A DNA stretch of 38,737 bases from a virus. Positions 15,818 through 23,816 of this stretch are shown one piece after another (position 1 is the stretch's first letter; the number at the start of each line of letters is the position of its first letter). The stretch lies in IMG/VR virus record IMGVR_UViG_3300044859_002925, positions 1 through 38,737 of that record. One strand, 5' to 3'. The notes below the pieces were generated by a model that ran no database searches, was not told where the DNA came from, and saw nothing but the letters and a program-made list of their open reading frames with translations. A program made the position numbers and the translations under genes.

Positions 15818-17740
15818 TTAATCAATAATGTTTTTTTCGTCTAACAATGATAGACTTTTTGTTTCGTGTAATAATTCCGATTTAATTTGAGAAGTAGGTT
15901 TTAAAAAGTCACTTAATCCTTCCAAACTCAATACCGATTTAGACTTAGATCCTTGTCTTAATGGATCTGTTTGTGATTTTGATACATTTTCTTTGCTTCC
16001 TAATGGATCATATCCAAATGTATTATCTTTTCTCTTTTTATGTGACCCTTTTTGTGAAGGTCTTTTATATGATCTAAATGATTTTTCTGTAAGCGCAGGA
16101 GCTTCTCCACCACCAGCGTCTGGTGCAGCACCACCAGCTTCTCCGCCACCAGCGTCTGGTGCATCGCCACCAGCTTCTCCACCTGCATCGGGTTCACTTC
16201 CCATTTCACCACCACCTGATTCTCCGTCACCTTCTTCCGATTTGATTTTATTGAATGGTTTGGCTGGATCAATACCTTCTTCTTCGATTTGTTTAAATCT
16301 ATAAGATTGTTTTGCATCTTCTACTAAATCGTTCTTTTGTACATCAGAATCTTCCTCGGAAATCTTAAATACATTTTCGTATATCCACTTCTTACTAAAT
16401 AATTTGGTTTCCATCATATCTTTAGAAAGATTCACTTTATCTTGCCAAATACCAATCTTTTCTTTTTCAAAAATTACAGATGGATTAGTCAATTCTAATG
16501 TAAAATCAACCAATGATGAATCTTTATATCCTTGTGAATACAAATGCACCATGGCAATCTTATTCAATTCACTAATCAAAATTCTTTGTACTCTATTAAC
16601 TGTCTTAGCAAATCTTATATCTTCACTTGCAAGTGTTGCTTTACCACTTAAATCTTCTTCGTAACCCAAAAATGCCTTGGGAATCTTTAATGCGGCTAAC
16701 ATCTTATTACGAAGATATTCAATGTCGTCAATACCATTGAATTCCATACCACTCAATGGTTCAATGCTAGTACCACTATCACTACCACGAACTGGTAGAT
16801 AAAAGTCTTCTACCATGTTTTGTAGATTAAATCTTAAATTATAATCACCAGTTTTTTCATCAATATATGGAACTTTTTTCATCTTATCCATCAACTTTTG
16901 CATATATTGATCCACTTCACTTGGTGGAATATTACCAACATCAACCTTGAAAATTCTCTTTTCTGGCGCACGCATTACACGGTGAATTAACATTGCGTCT
17001 TCCATCAATGATAATTGTTTCCATACTCTTCTACCACCTTCAATAATACTCTTACCGTATGGAATAAAATTACTGTCACTTAACATTCTAAAATGAGCAA
17101 CTTGATAATTTTCTAATTCTTCTAATCTGCCACCTTCTGGTAAATTGATTTGGAACTTAACATAGTTCTTGTTTGTCAAATCACTATTTTCTACACGGGT
17201 AACATTATATGCACTAATAGGTTCTACCATGTATACGCCATATTCTGGACTAATATACATTTTTAAATAGAAATCACCGTACTTTACAAGATTTCTAGTC
17301 CAACTCCACATATTAAATTCAATATTAAGAATGTCATAAAACAAATTATAAAGAATTTGTTTGATGTTATCATTACTTGAATGAATTATAAGAATTTCAC
17401 CCAATTCATTTTTGGTTACACATTCATCCGCATAAATATCCAACGCAGATGATATAATCGGGTCCATATCCATTGTATCATAATCACGAAATAGTTCAAT
17501 ACGAGCAGCTTGATAACTTAATGTAAAGTCTCTACTATATTGATTATATGAAGATGTTCTAACTCTGTTAAAACGATCTCTAAGTGTATTGCGATCAGTC
17601 GCATACATCACTTCATCTGTATCTACCACCTTTAACTTCTTGCCACCAATATTACGAATTACCGCATCGGTTGAAAAAAGTCTCTTTAACTTTGAATATA
17701 AAGATCTTTGTTTTAAAATTTGAAATTCTTCGTTTGCCAT
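15818..17740 (-). CDS. gp20: Portal vertex protein (T4 gp20-like)
   Basis: A 640-residue portal subunit, the dodecameric DNA gate and nucleator of prohead assembly. Typical gp20 features are DPIISSALDIYADE, WSWTRNLVKYGDFYLKMY, QVAHFRMLSDSNFIPYGKSIIEGGRRVWKQLSLMEDAMLIHRV-type sequence with RAPEKRIFKVDVGNIPP, and FLGYEEDLSGKATLASEDIRFAKTVNRVQ. It is about 115 residues longer than T4 gp20 (524). The extra C-terminal region (about 500-640) contains a Gly/Glu/Ala/Pro repeat (GGGEAGGAAPDAG) and a basic patch KRPSQKGSHKKRKD. The gene follows the terminase by 21 bp. Confidence 0.95.
   Translation of the reverse strand: MANEEFQILKQRSLYSKLKRLFSTDAVIRNIGGKKLKVVDTDEVMYATDRNTLRDRFNRVRTSSYNQYSRDFTLSYQAARIELFRDYDTMDMDPIISSALDIYADECVTKNELGEILIIHSSNDNIKQILYNLFYDILNIEFNMWSWTRNLVKYGDFYLKMYISPEYGVYMVEPISAYNVTRVENSDLTNKNYVKFQINLPEGGRLEELENYQVAHFRMLSDSNFIPYGKSIIEGGRRVWKQLSLMEDAMLIHRVMRAPEKRIFKVDVGNIPPSEVDQYMQKLMDKMKKVPYIDEKTGDYNLRFNLQNMVEDFYLPVRGSDSGTSIEPLSGMEFNGIDDIEYLRNKMLAALKIPKAFLGYEEDLSGKATLASEDIRFAKTVNRVQRILISELNKIAMVHLYSQGYKDSSLVDFTLELTNPSVIFEKEKIGIWQDKVNLSKDMMETKLFSKKWIYENVFKISEEDSDVQKNDLVEDAKQSYRFKQIEEEGIDPAKPFNKIKSEEGDGESGGGEMGSEPDAGGEAGGDAPDAGGGEAGGAAPDAGGGEAPALTEKSFRSYKRPSQKGSHKKRKDNTFGYDPLGSKENVSKSQTDPLRQGSKSKSVLSLEGLSDFLKPTSQIKSELLHETKSLSLLDEKNIID
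16095..16205 (-). repeat. Short tandem repeats in portal C-terminal extension
   Basis: About 39-bp units (CCACCAGCGTCTGGTGCA...CCACCAGCTTCT on the plus strand) encode DAGG(G)EAGG(A/D)APDAGG. They form a flexible low-complexity tail. The antisense frames opened by this repeat are not genes. Confidence 0.75.
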
Positions 17741-17751
17741 AGTTTTATATA

Positions 17752-17759
17752 TATAAATA
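17752..17759 (-). promoter_or_regulatory. TATTTATA motif before portal gene
   Basis: TATTTATA followed by TATATAAAACT and the ATG at 17740. It overlaps the 3' end of the 21-bp terminase-portal gap. Confidence 0.4.
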
Positions 17760-17761
17760 TG

Positions 17762-19357
17762 TTACAATAACCAAGTTAGGTCTTCTTTTTTATCTGTAGT
17801 TTTTCCTGTTTTCATTTGCCATGCTTCTTGACTACTAACAGTTTGAGATTTATAAACATTTTGAGAGCCACCAATTCTTGTAATACCACCCAACATTGAT
17901 CTATTTAATTCCATACTTTGTTGTCTTAGTTTTAATGCAGTATCTCTTACCCATAAACCAATACTCATTGCCATTACCAAATCGTCATTATAACCTTTCA
18001 TCGCTGCTACTTTATTACCGTCCCAGATAAACACTGACAATTCATCCATAAATCTAATAGATCTTACATCCACTGATCTTTCTCTAAAATAAGTTTCTAA
18101 CTTTGATATCAATAATGGTCTAGTCTTTTGACTATTAGTAAATCCAGGAATCATCTTCTTTTCATCTCTGTTAATTTTATTAGTCAATTGTCGTTCAACA
18201 TCTACATATTGTAAGTCTGCACTACTATAGAACGTATTTGGATATTGTCTATCTATTATTTGTTGTAATACTGCCCAACCAATATTCGCATTTTCAACTA
18301 TAAGTAAAGCATTGTTATAATCTGTAGCCACCGTAACCAACATATTACCATACTCTTTAGTTCCTATCAACCCTTTATATTCAGCAACTTGTGTTAATGA
18401 TTCCACATCTATTACTTGAAATGCACTATAATCACCACCGTCACCTCTAGCAACGTCTGCACTAACTATATAATTTCTACTATAATCAGGATATTCCCAT
18501 ATCCAATATCCGTGATCAATTCCTCTCATTTCTATTGGATCTTTTACTTTACTTTGTTTGTAAAAATCAATAGTAACTGCATCAACTATACCATTACCAG
18601 TAGTTGCAAAGTCACAATCACATTCTTGAGCCGCACCTTTAACACCGGACAATTCTGTTTGTTTATCTCTCCAAGTTTGATCTCTCTCTGGATGTAAATT
18701 CCACGGAAGTCTAATTGTATTAAATTCATTTTCCTTCGCTTCTGCTTTTATCCATGTTTGATGAAAGAAATTACCAACACCGTTTGGTGTACTTAACATA
18801 ATAGCTCTACCACCAGTACTTAATGTATATTGAGCAGACAACCATATTTCTGCAATGTTATCAATGAATGCGGCTTCGTCAATAATCAACAATGACAATG
18901 CAGAAGAACGACCTGATGTACCAGCAGATGATACGGCTTTAATCTGTGAACCATTTGTTAACCTTAAACTCAATCTATTATCTTCTTGTTCTTTTACTTT
19001 CAACCAAGATGGAAGATTGTCATTAGCAAATCTAACACGGGTAACAATTTCTTTTGATGTTTCTTGGTTAATACTAATACAAAGAACATTTTTATCTTTA
19101 TGAAATACCATTAACCACAAACTATATGCTGCGGTTAATGTACTAATACCCATCTGTCTAGACTTTAATATAATATTAAAATCATGATTTACTAAATCAG
19201 TTAAAGTCTTTTCTTGAAAGTCATACAAATCAAAGTTTACAGTTCCACGAATAGGATGTTGAATCTTAACATATTTCTTCATGAAATAAATTGGATCTAC
19301 AAGACATTTCTTATATTCCTCTTTAATTACTTCCTTAAGTGTTTTTTGTGTACTCAT
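17762..19357 (-). CDS. gp17: Terminase large subunit (T4 gp17-like)
   Basis: A 531-residue DNA-packaging motor. The ATPase domain has Q-motif-like YDFQEKTL, Walker A SRQMGIST (66-73), Walker B LLIIDE (156-161) and coupling LSTPNG (189-193). The RNase H-like nuclease domain has SADVARGDGGDYSAF (Asp301), LLIVENANIG (Glu355) and KGYNDDLVMA (Asp458/459). All catalytic residues look intact. It is somewhat shorter than T4 gp17 (610 aa). The start overlaps the previous stop as ATGA, so translation is coupled to the zinc-ribbon protein. Confidence 0.97.
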   Translation of the reverse strand: MSTQKTLKEVIKEEYKKCLVDPIYFMKKYVKIQHPIRGTVNFDLYDFQEKTLTDLVNHDFNIILKSRQMGISTLTAAYSLWLMVFHKDKNVLCISINQETSKEIVTRVRFANDNLPSWLKVKEQEDNRLSLRLTNGSQIKAVSSAGTSGRSSALSLLIIDEAAFIDNIAEIWLSAQYTLSTGGRAIMLSTPNGVGNFFHQTWIKAEAKENEFNTIRLPWNLHPERDQTWRDKQTELSGVKGAAQECDCDFATTGNGIVDAVTIDFYKQSKVKDPIEMRGIDHGYWIWEYPDYSRNYIVSADVARGDGGDYSAFQVIDVESLTQVAEYKGLIGTKEYGNMLVTVATDYNNALLIVENANIGWAVLQQIIDRQYPNTFYSSADLQYVDVERQLTNKINRDEKKMIPGFTNSQKTRPLLISKLETYFRERSVDVRSIRFMDELSVFIWDGNKVAAMKGYNDDLVMAMSIGLWVRDTALKLRQQSMELNRSMLGGITRIGGSQNVYKSQTVSSQEAWQMKTGKTTDKKEDLTWLL

Positions 19358-20013
19358 TGATTTAATCCATCCAAAACCATTTGTTTTGCTTGTTTCTCGG
19401 TTTCTGGATTATAATTTAATTTCGTCAATTCTTCATTGGCTTTTGCGATGTTTTCATCAACATCTTTTAAATCGTTTTTCAAATCAGATAAAACTTTAAC
19501 CATTTGATTAGTATCATCCGTCCAAAATTCACTACTTCCATCATCATTGAAAAATTGTAATTTTTCGTTCGTATTTTTTTCTAAGTATTCAATACTATCA
19601 GTGATATTTTTCTTAAAATCTTTCATTTCAGAAAGCATACTATTATAGATTTTATATCGTTCATAGTCTGCATATACACCCAATACTTTTAATTTGGTGT
19701 CAAATGAAATAGTACAATCATAACATTTACCTGTTTTAGGATAAAATCTATCGTCTAAATAATTACCAAATTTCATATCCGCATTACAAATGCTACATCT
19801 TTGATCAATTTTTATTTGACCACATTTAGATACTTTTCTTTTGGTATTGTTTTTCCAAATCCATTTATTACCTTGTCCATCTTCCCATTCTTCACCTTCT
19901 TTTCTTGTACTATTATTTAAATTTGGATCATATCCCACTTGAATAAATGGACGGTTTCCATCAACATAATCTCTGACGATATTAAGATTGCTTTTTCCTG
20001 TTGCTCTTTTCAT
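19354..20013 (-). CDS. Zinc-ribbon coiled-coil protein at the small-terminase position
   Basis: A 219-residue protein beginning MKRATGKSNLNIVRDYVDG. It has EEWEDGQGNKWIWKNN, then CSICNADM (Cys at about 93/96) and KCYDC (about 116/119), a likely Cys4 zinc site, then a long charged coiled coil (about 145-215). I recall this family as widespread in T4-like environmental phages but without assigned function. It overlaps the large terminase by 4 bp at the place where T4 has gene 16, so a packaging accessory or small-terminase-like role is possible. Sequence similarity to gp16 itself is not apparent. Confidence 0.65.
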   Translation of the reverse strand: MKRATGKSNLNIVRDYVDGNRPFIQVGYDPNLNNSTRKEGEEWEDGQGNKWIWKNNTKRKVSKCGQIKIDQRCSICNADMKFGNYLDDRFYPKTGKCYDCTISFDTKLKVLGVYADYERYKIYNSMLSEMKDFKKNITDSIEYLEKNTNEKLQFFNDDGSSEFWTDDTNQMVKVLSDLKNDLKDVDENIAKANEELTKLNYNPETEKQAKQMVLDGLNQ

Positions 20014-22982
20014 AACTTTACTTTTAATCTTTCCAATTCCTTTTTGAAATCATCCAAGATTTCAGTTCTTTTATTTTTATAACGAAAAGTATTACCTTTC
20101 ACTAATTTAATTAGTTTTTCTAAAGTGTTAATGTCATTAAATGTTACATTATCGCCAAATAAAAATTCAGCAACATCATCCATATCGGTATAAACAGTTT
20201 TTATATTTTGTTTTTCCTGTTTACCCTTTTCATTTGTTATAACATCCGCACTTTGAAGACCCTTTTTCCAATTCATTTGATATCTCTTCATCTTATTTGG
20301 ATCTTCGGTAGATTCATAACTATTAGACATAATATTCATTAATAGAATGTTTCTTAATGCGGCCTTATACTTTGAATCCGGAGCACCAGATAAAGATTTA
20401 ATCATGAAATTTAAATCACCAATCATTAAATCAATTTGTACATAACCATCTTCATTTGGTATTTCTGTGGATTTCACTGGATTGCCATTTTCATCAATTA
20501 TAGGTACATTTAAATGTAGTTGATCCAATCCAGTATTTATTTTAAATGCTGGTGTAGGAACTGTTGATGGTGTATTAGATTCTACATGTTGTTTTAGTTT
20601 ATCATAAAACATCTTTTTATCATAATCATAATTTACACCAAATAATTGATTCAATTGTTCAGTTGATATTGCAACATCAATATCACCCAAGACAGGTTTG
20701 GATTTATTTCCAATAATTTCATAATTTAATGAATCAAGATTCCATATTTTTAAACCATTTTTTATTGTGAAATCTAGATATTGTTTTGGTAAATCACTAT
20801 TAGCCGCAACCGCATTACCACCTTCTGTAATTAAAAATTCGTTTAATATATCATTGACAATTTTATTTCCCATATCAGCATGTTTTTTGATTTTATCAAT
20901 AGATGCTTGAGTTTCTGGAGTAGTTGCTTTCTTTTCTTTCTTTGAATATTGTTCAATCATCTTTTCTGCGTATTTGTCTTTTATTGCTTTAATGAATGAA
21001 CCATAATCAAATCCTAAATCTGTAAGAATTCCATTTTTGTCAAGTGTTTTTGCAAATCCAAGAACACCTGTAGTTAAATCTTTTAATTTAACATCATTTG
21101 GATTAACACCACTGTGTGTGGATAAATTTTGATCTATGTCAGTAATTTTCTTTCCAAATAAACCAGCCAAAAAGTCTGCCAAATCTCTTAAAAATGTACG
21201 GGGACTATTAGATATCAATTTATCTACAACATCTTTTCTTAACATTGGAGATACAATCTTACCATCTTTAAATTTTGCTCTTACTCCGGTATCACCAATT
21301 CTAATATTAAGAACTTCTGCCAATGCGGCATACATTCCTCCCATTGTAAATCCTTTTATACCTCTTTCAGGTGTAAATCTAGCAGCAAACCAATCTTTAT
21401 ATATTTTTGTAGTATATAATAAATCTAATTGAACCCAATCGCCGTCGTCAAGTTTAATTATAATCTGTTTACCGTCAGATCTTTTTGCACTTTCAATATC
21501 AATATAATTTTGTCCACTAGTTTCAATGAATTGAATTACATTTTTGATATATTCTTTCTTTGTATCGCTTCCGTCTTCATTGGTTTCAATAGGTATAACA
21601 ACCATTACATCAATATCACCATAAGTTACTTGTGCTTTATCGTGTTGGTCTTGTTTATAGTAACCGGCAGAACCCAAGATTTGATAATCTTTAATCGGAG
21701 TTAATGGTATATTACTTAAAAACATATTCAAATCAGCCAAAAAAACTTTGAACTTTTCAGTTGATTTTTCAATTGTATCCGGTGACAAAACTGTCTTGGA
21801 TGTAAGTTCTGGCTTTAACCATCCACCTTCATCAATTGGTTGTTTATGTGCAGCTCTATTTGCAGCGCTGAATTTGGAACGGGAAACATACTTAATGTCA
21901 CCTTCTGGATGAGAGAATACATAACCTTCACCACCTGGTTCATTGCCTATATATGATTTAATTTCACTATCTTGATTGTCTATTTGATTAATAATTTCAT
22001 CTTTAACCGACATTATTTCTACAACAACTTTCCATAAAGATTCAAATCCAGCACGATTACTACTAACATATTCAGTAATCTTCTTTTTCATTACATCTGT
22101 AAGATTACTTTGACTAATCCATTGTAGAAAATCGTCGCCAATATTCACTAATCCAGTATCAACTTTACTATTCAAGTATTTATATAATACATCGGGAAAA
22201 TTAGTCATCTTCATACTTGCCAATTTGGATGGATTAATAAAATCATCTATATTTCTAGCATGTTTATTAATATAAAGTATAATATCTTTTAATCTTTTTT
22301 CATTTACATTAGGCGGATTATTTACAGATATTGGCGGTATTACTAACAATTGTTTACCTTGAAAAACATTATAATTTGTAATCGCAGTTTCATTTCCAAA
22401 ACTATCCACTTCTCTGTGTACTACAACCGAAGCTTTGCTTTGCGAAATCTTTCTTCCCAATTCAGAATCAATACTAACCGCATAAGTTACAATATTTGGT
22501 TTGAAAACATATCGTCCATTTTCAATTAATGGCGTATTGAAATACAACAAATCTCCTTTAAAATAACCTCTAAATGTTGTTGGAACGGCAGATTCAAATA
22601 CAGAAAATACATTTTTCATTTCTTGAACAAATAATCTATATTCGTCTGTTTTAACACTTTTACCTCTATTCAAAAACATTTGTTGCAATTCTTCTGGAGA
22701 TGTTGGTCTACCATTATAACCTTTCGCAACAAATCCACTTTTATCAGTTAATACAAACTTACCTTCATCGTTTCTTCCGAATATAACTGCAGGAGAACCA
22801 TCCCATTTCATTGTTACATTTTTATATCCGTCACTTTCCAAATCAATGAAACTTTTGATTGAACGAATAGCTCCTTTGGAACCTTCCCAAAATATCAAAT
22901 CTTCTGCGTGATCTATACGAGCAGCTTCGTTAAGTAATATATTAGATACCAAAAATTGTTCTAAATTATTCAGCTTTATCAT
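20010..22982 (-). CDS. Triple nucleotidyltransferase fusion: ligase/capping-type plus two Pol-beta-type domains
   Basis: A 990-residue protein. Domain 1 (about 25-380) has the covalent nucleotidyltransferase signature: motif I KWDGSPAVIFGR (Lys59), a motif III-like RGYFKGDLLYF (138-148), motif IV EGYVF (352-356) and motif V-like DIKYVSR (362-368). Domain 2 (about 400-600) is a Pol-beta NTase with LGS (436-438), GDIDVMV (Asp456/Asp458) and the third Asp in VQLDLLY (Asp520). Domain 3 (about 735-890) repeats this with IIGNK, GDIDVAI (Asp767/769) and VQIDLMI (Asp851). The N-terminus MIKL...ILLNE|AARI resembles a capsid-targeting peptide cut at E19. It overlaps its neighbours by 17 and 4 bp. Substrate unknown: nucleic-acid end repair, capping or tRNA modification are possible. 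Confidence 0.75.
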   Translation of the reverse strand: MIKLNNLEQFLVSNILLNEAARIDHAEDLIFWEGSKGAIRSIKSFIDLESDGYKNVTMKWDGSPAVIFGRNDEGKFVLTDKSGFVAKGYNGRPTSPEELQQMFLNRGKSVKTDEYRLFVQEMKNVFSVFESAVPTTFRGYFKGDLLYFNTPLIENGRYVFKPNIVTYAVSIDSELGRKISQSKASVVVHREVDSFGNETAITNYNVFQGKQLLVIPPISVNNPPNVNEKRLKDIILYINKHARNIDDFINPSKLASMKMTNFPDVLYKYLNSKVDTGLVNIGDDFLQWISQSNLTDVMKKKITEYVSSNRAGFESLWKVVVEIMSVKDEIINQIDNQDSEIKSYIGNEPGGEGYVFSHPEGDIKYVSRSKFSAANRAAHKQPIDEGGWLKPELTSKTVLSPDTIEKSTEKFKVFLADLNMFLSNIPLTPIKDYQILGSAGYYKQDQHDKAQVTYGDIDVMVVIPIETNEDGSDTKKEYIKNVIQFIETSGQNYIDIESAKRSDGKQIIIKLDDGDWVQLDLLYTTKIYKDWFAARFTPERGIKGFTMGGMYAALAEVLNIRIGDTGVRAKFKDGKIVSPMLRKDVVDKLISNSPRTFLRDLADFLAGLFGKKITDIDQNLSTHSGVNPNDVKLKDLTTGVLGFAKTLDKNGILTDLGFDYGSFIKAIKDKYAEKMIEQYSKKEKKATTPETQASIDKIKKHADMGNKIVNDILNEFLITEGGNAVAANSDLPKQYLDFTIKNGLKIWNLDSLNYEIIGNKSKPVLGDIDVAISTEQLNQLFGVNYDYDKKMFYDKLKQHVESNTPSTVPTPAFKINTGLDQLHLNVPIIDENGNPVKSTEIPNEDGYVQIDLMIGDLNFMIKSLSGAPDSKYKAALRNILLMNIMSNSYESTEDPNKMKRYQMNWKKGLQSADVITNEKGKQEKQNIKTVYTDMDDVAEFLFGDNVTFNDINTLEKLIKLVKGNTFRYKNKRTEILDDFKKELERLKVKL

Positions 22983-23739
22983 ATGGTTTTAAAAATGTTT
23001 TATCAAATGTCGTAATTGCTTTGTTGTAGGAACGTTTGGTTTCGTCAAGAGGATTATCTGTAAATTGCCAATTCCAAAATAATTCATTTGGTGTTTTAAA
23101 TCCAAAAAATTGTAATATTTCTTTTTGTGTTTGAGTAACATCTTTTCCATTCCAATTTTGACCTGTAGCAATAAATCCTGAATCTATATCTTTTACTATA
23201 TTGCTTTCACCCAAAGTAGAGTGTCTGTTCTCAATCCACGTCAATCTTTCAATTAATTTCTGATAAAAACCATTGGCTTGTCCCCATCTCACACTAGCAA
23301 AAAATAAAACAGTATCACTTTCAAATAATTCTTTACTTATTTTCCATAATTCATCACTTTTATTATTTATACTAGCCCAACAACGATGTTCGCCTGTAGG
23401 ATTTTTCTCTTTATCTTTTAAGGAAGAATCTTTTGTTCCACAATGATTTCCCCATTTAGATGATACGTTACCCTCACACGGAAATATGTTTAACTTGGTT
23501 GTATCAATCAAAGTTACTTTTTCTTTACCTAATAATTCTTGTATTTTAAATGCAAGTTGTGTACTTTTAGCAATATCATCTTTATGTCCACTCCATCTAT
23601 TGCTGGTAGTTAATAATAGTACTTTATTTTTACCTCGTAAATAATCAATGGTTTTCTTATACTTTTTAGCATAAATATCCATATCTTGTTCACTAGAAGG
23701 TAATTGAGCTTCTAATAATAAGTCAGTTAACTTAATCAT
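22966..23739 (-). CDS. Flavodoxin-like NAD(P)H/FMN oxidoreductase, putative capsid cargo
   Basis: A 257-residue protein of the NADPH-dependent FMN reductase/flavodoxin fold. VLLLTTSNRWSGHKDDIAKST (40-60) is the phosphate-binding loop region. VTLIDTTKLNIFPCEG (75-90) is a strand leading to Cys88; Cys100 and Cys120 follow. SDTVLFFASVRWGQANGFYQKLIERLTWIENR (141-172) is the characteristic flavin-side strand-loop-helix, and GFIATGQNW (188-196) is another strand. The leader MIKLTDLLLE|AQLP places an (I/L)xE|A site at E10/A11, exactly as in T4 internal proteins. It is the first gene of the four-gene overlapping operon ending in terminase. Likely virion-delivered redox enzyme (inferred). Confidence 0.75.
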   Translation of the reverse strand: MIKLTDLLLEAQLPSSEQDMDIYAKKYKKTIDYLRGKNKVLLLTTSNRWSGHKDDIAKSTQLAFKIQELLGKEKVTLIDTTKLNIFPCEGNVSSKWGNHCGTKDSSLKDKEKNPTGEHRCWASINNKSDELWKISKELFESDTVLFFASVRWGQANGFYQKLIERLTWIENRHSTLGESNIVKDIDSGFIATGQNWNGKDVTQTQKEILQFFGFKTPNELFWNWQFTDNPLDETKRSYNKAITTFDKTFLKPYDKAE

Positions 23740-23746
23740 CGTATAC

Positions 23747-23754
23747 TATAAATA
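23747..23754 (-). promoter_or_regulatory. TATTTATA motif at head of cargo-terminase operon
   Basis: TATTTATA followed by GTATACG and the ATG at 23739, directly downstream of the sheath terminator. It is the only promoter candidate for the four overlapping genes. Confidence 0.5.
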
Positions 23755-23772
23755 GATTTAGTAAAGAAAAAA

Positions 23773-23800
23773 CCCCCGCTTATTTCTAAGCAGGGGTTTT
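23773..23800 (-). terminator. Intrinsic terminator after tail sheath gene
   Basis: A 10-position stem (CCCCTGCTTA / TAAGCGGGGG on the minus strand) with one mismatch, loop GAAA, followed by TTTTTTCTTT. It lies 17 bp past the sheath stop codon. Confidence 0.88.
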
Positions 23801-23816
23801 ATGAATTATTTAATTA

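Noticed and set aside
15993-16317. Overlapping open frames on both strands in the portal C-terminus
   Set aside because: They are by-products of the Gly/Ala/Pro repeat in gp20.
20010-22982. Calling the KWDG protein the phage replicative DNA ligase (gp30-like)
   Set aside because: No OB-fold or other ligase-specific region is evident, the spacing between motifs I and IV is long, and the fused Pol-beta domains point to another role.
22966-23739. Iron-sulphur cluster from Cys88/100/120
   Set aside because: Three Cys without CxxC spacing and without a visible fourth ligand are not enough to claim a cluster.
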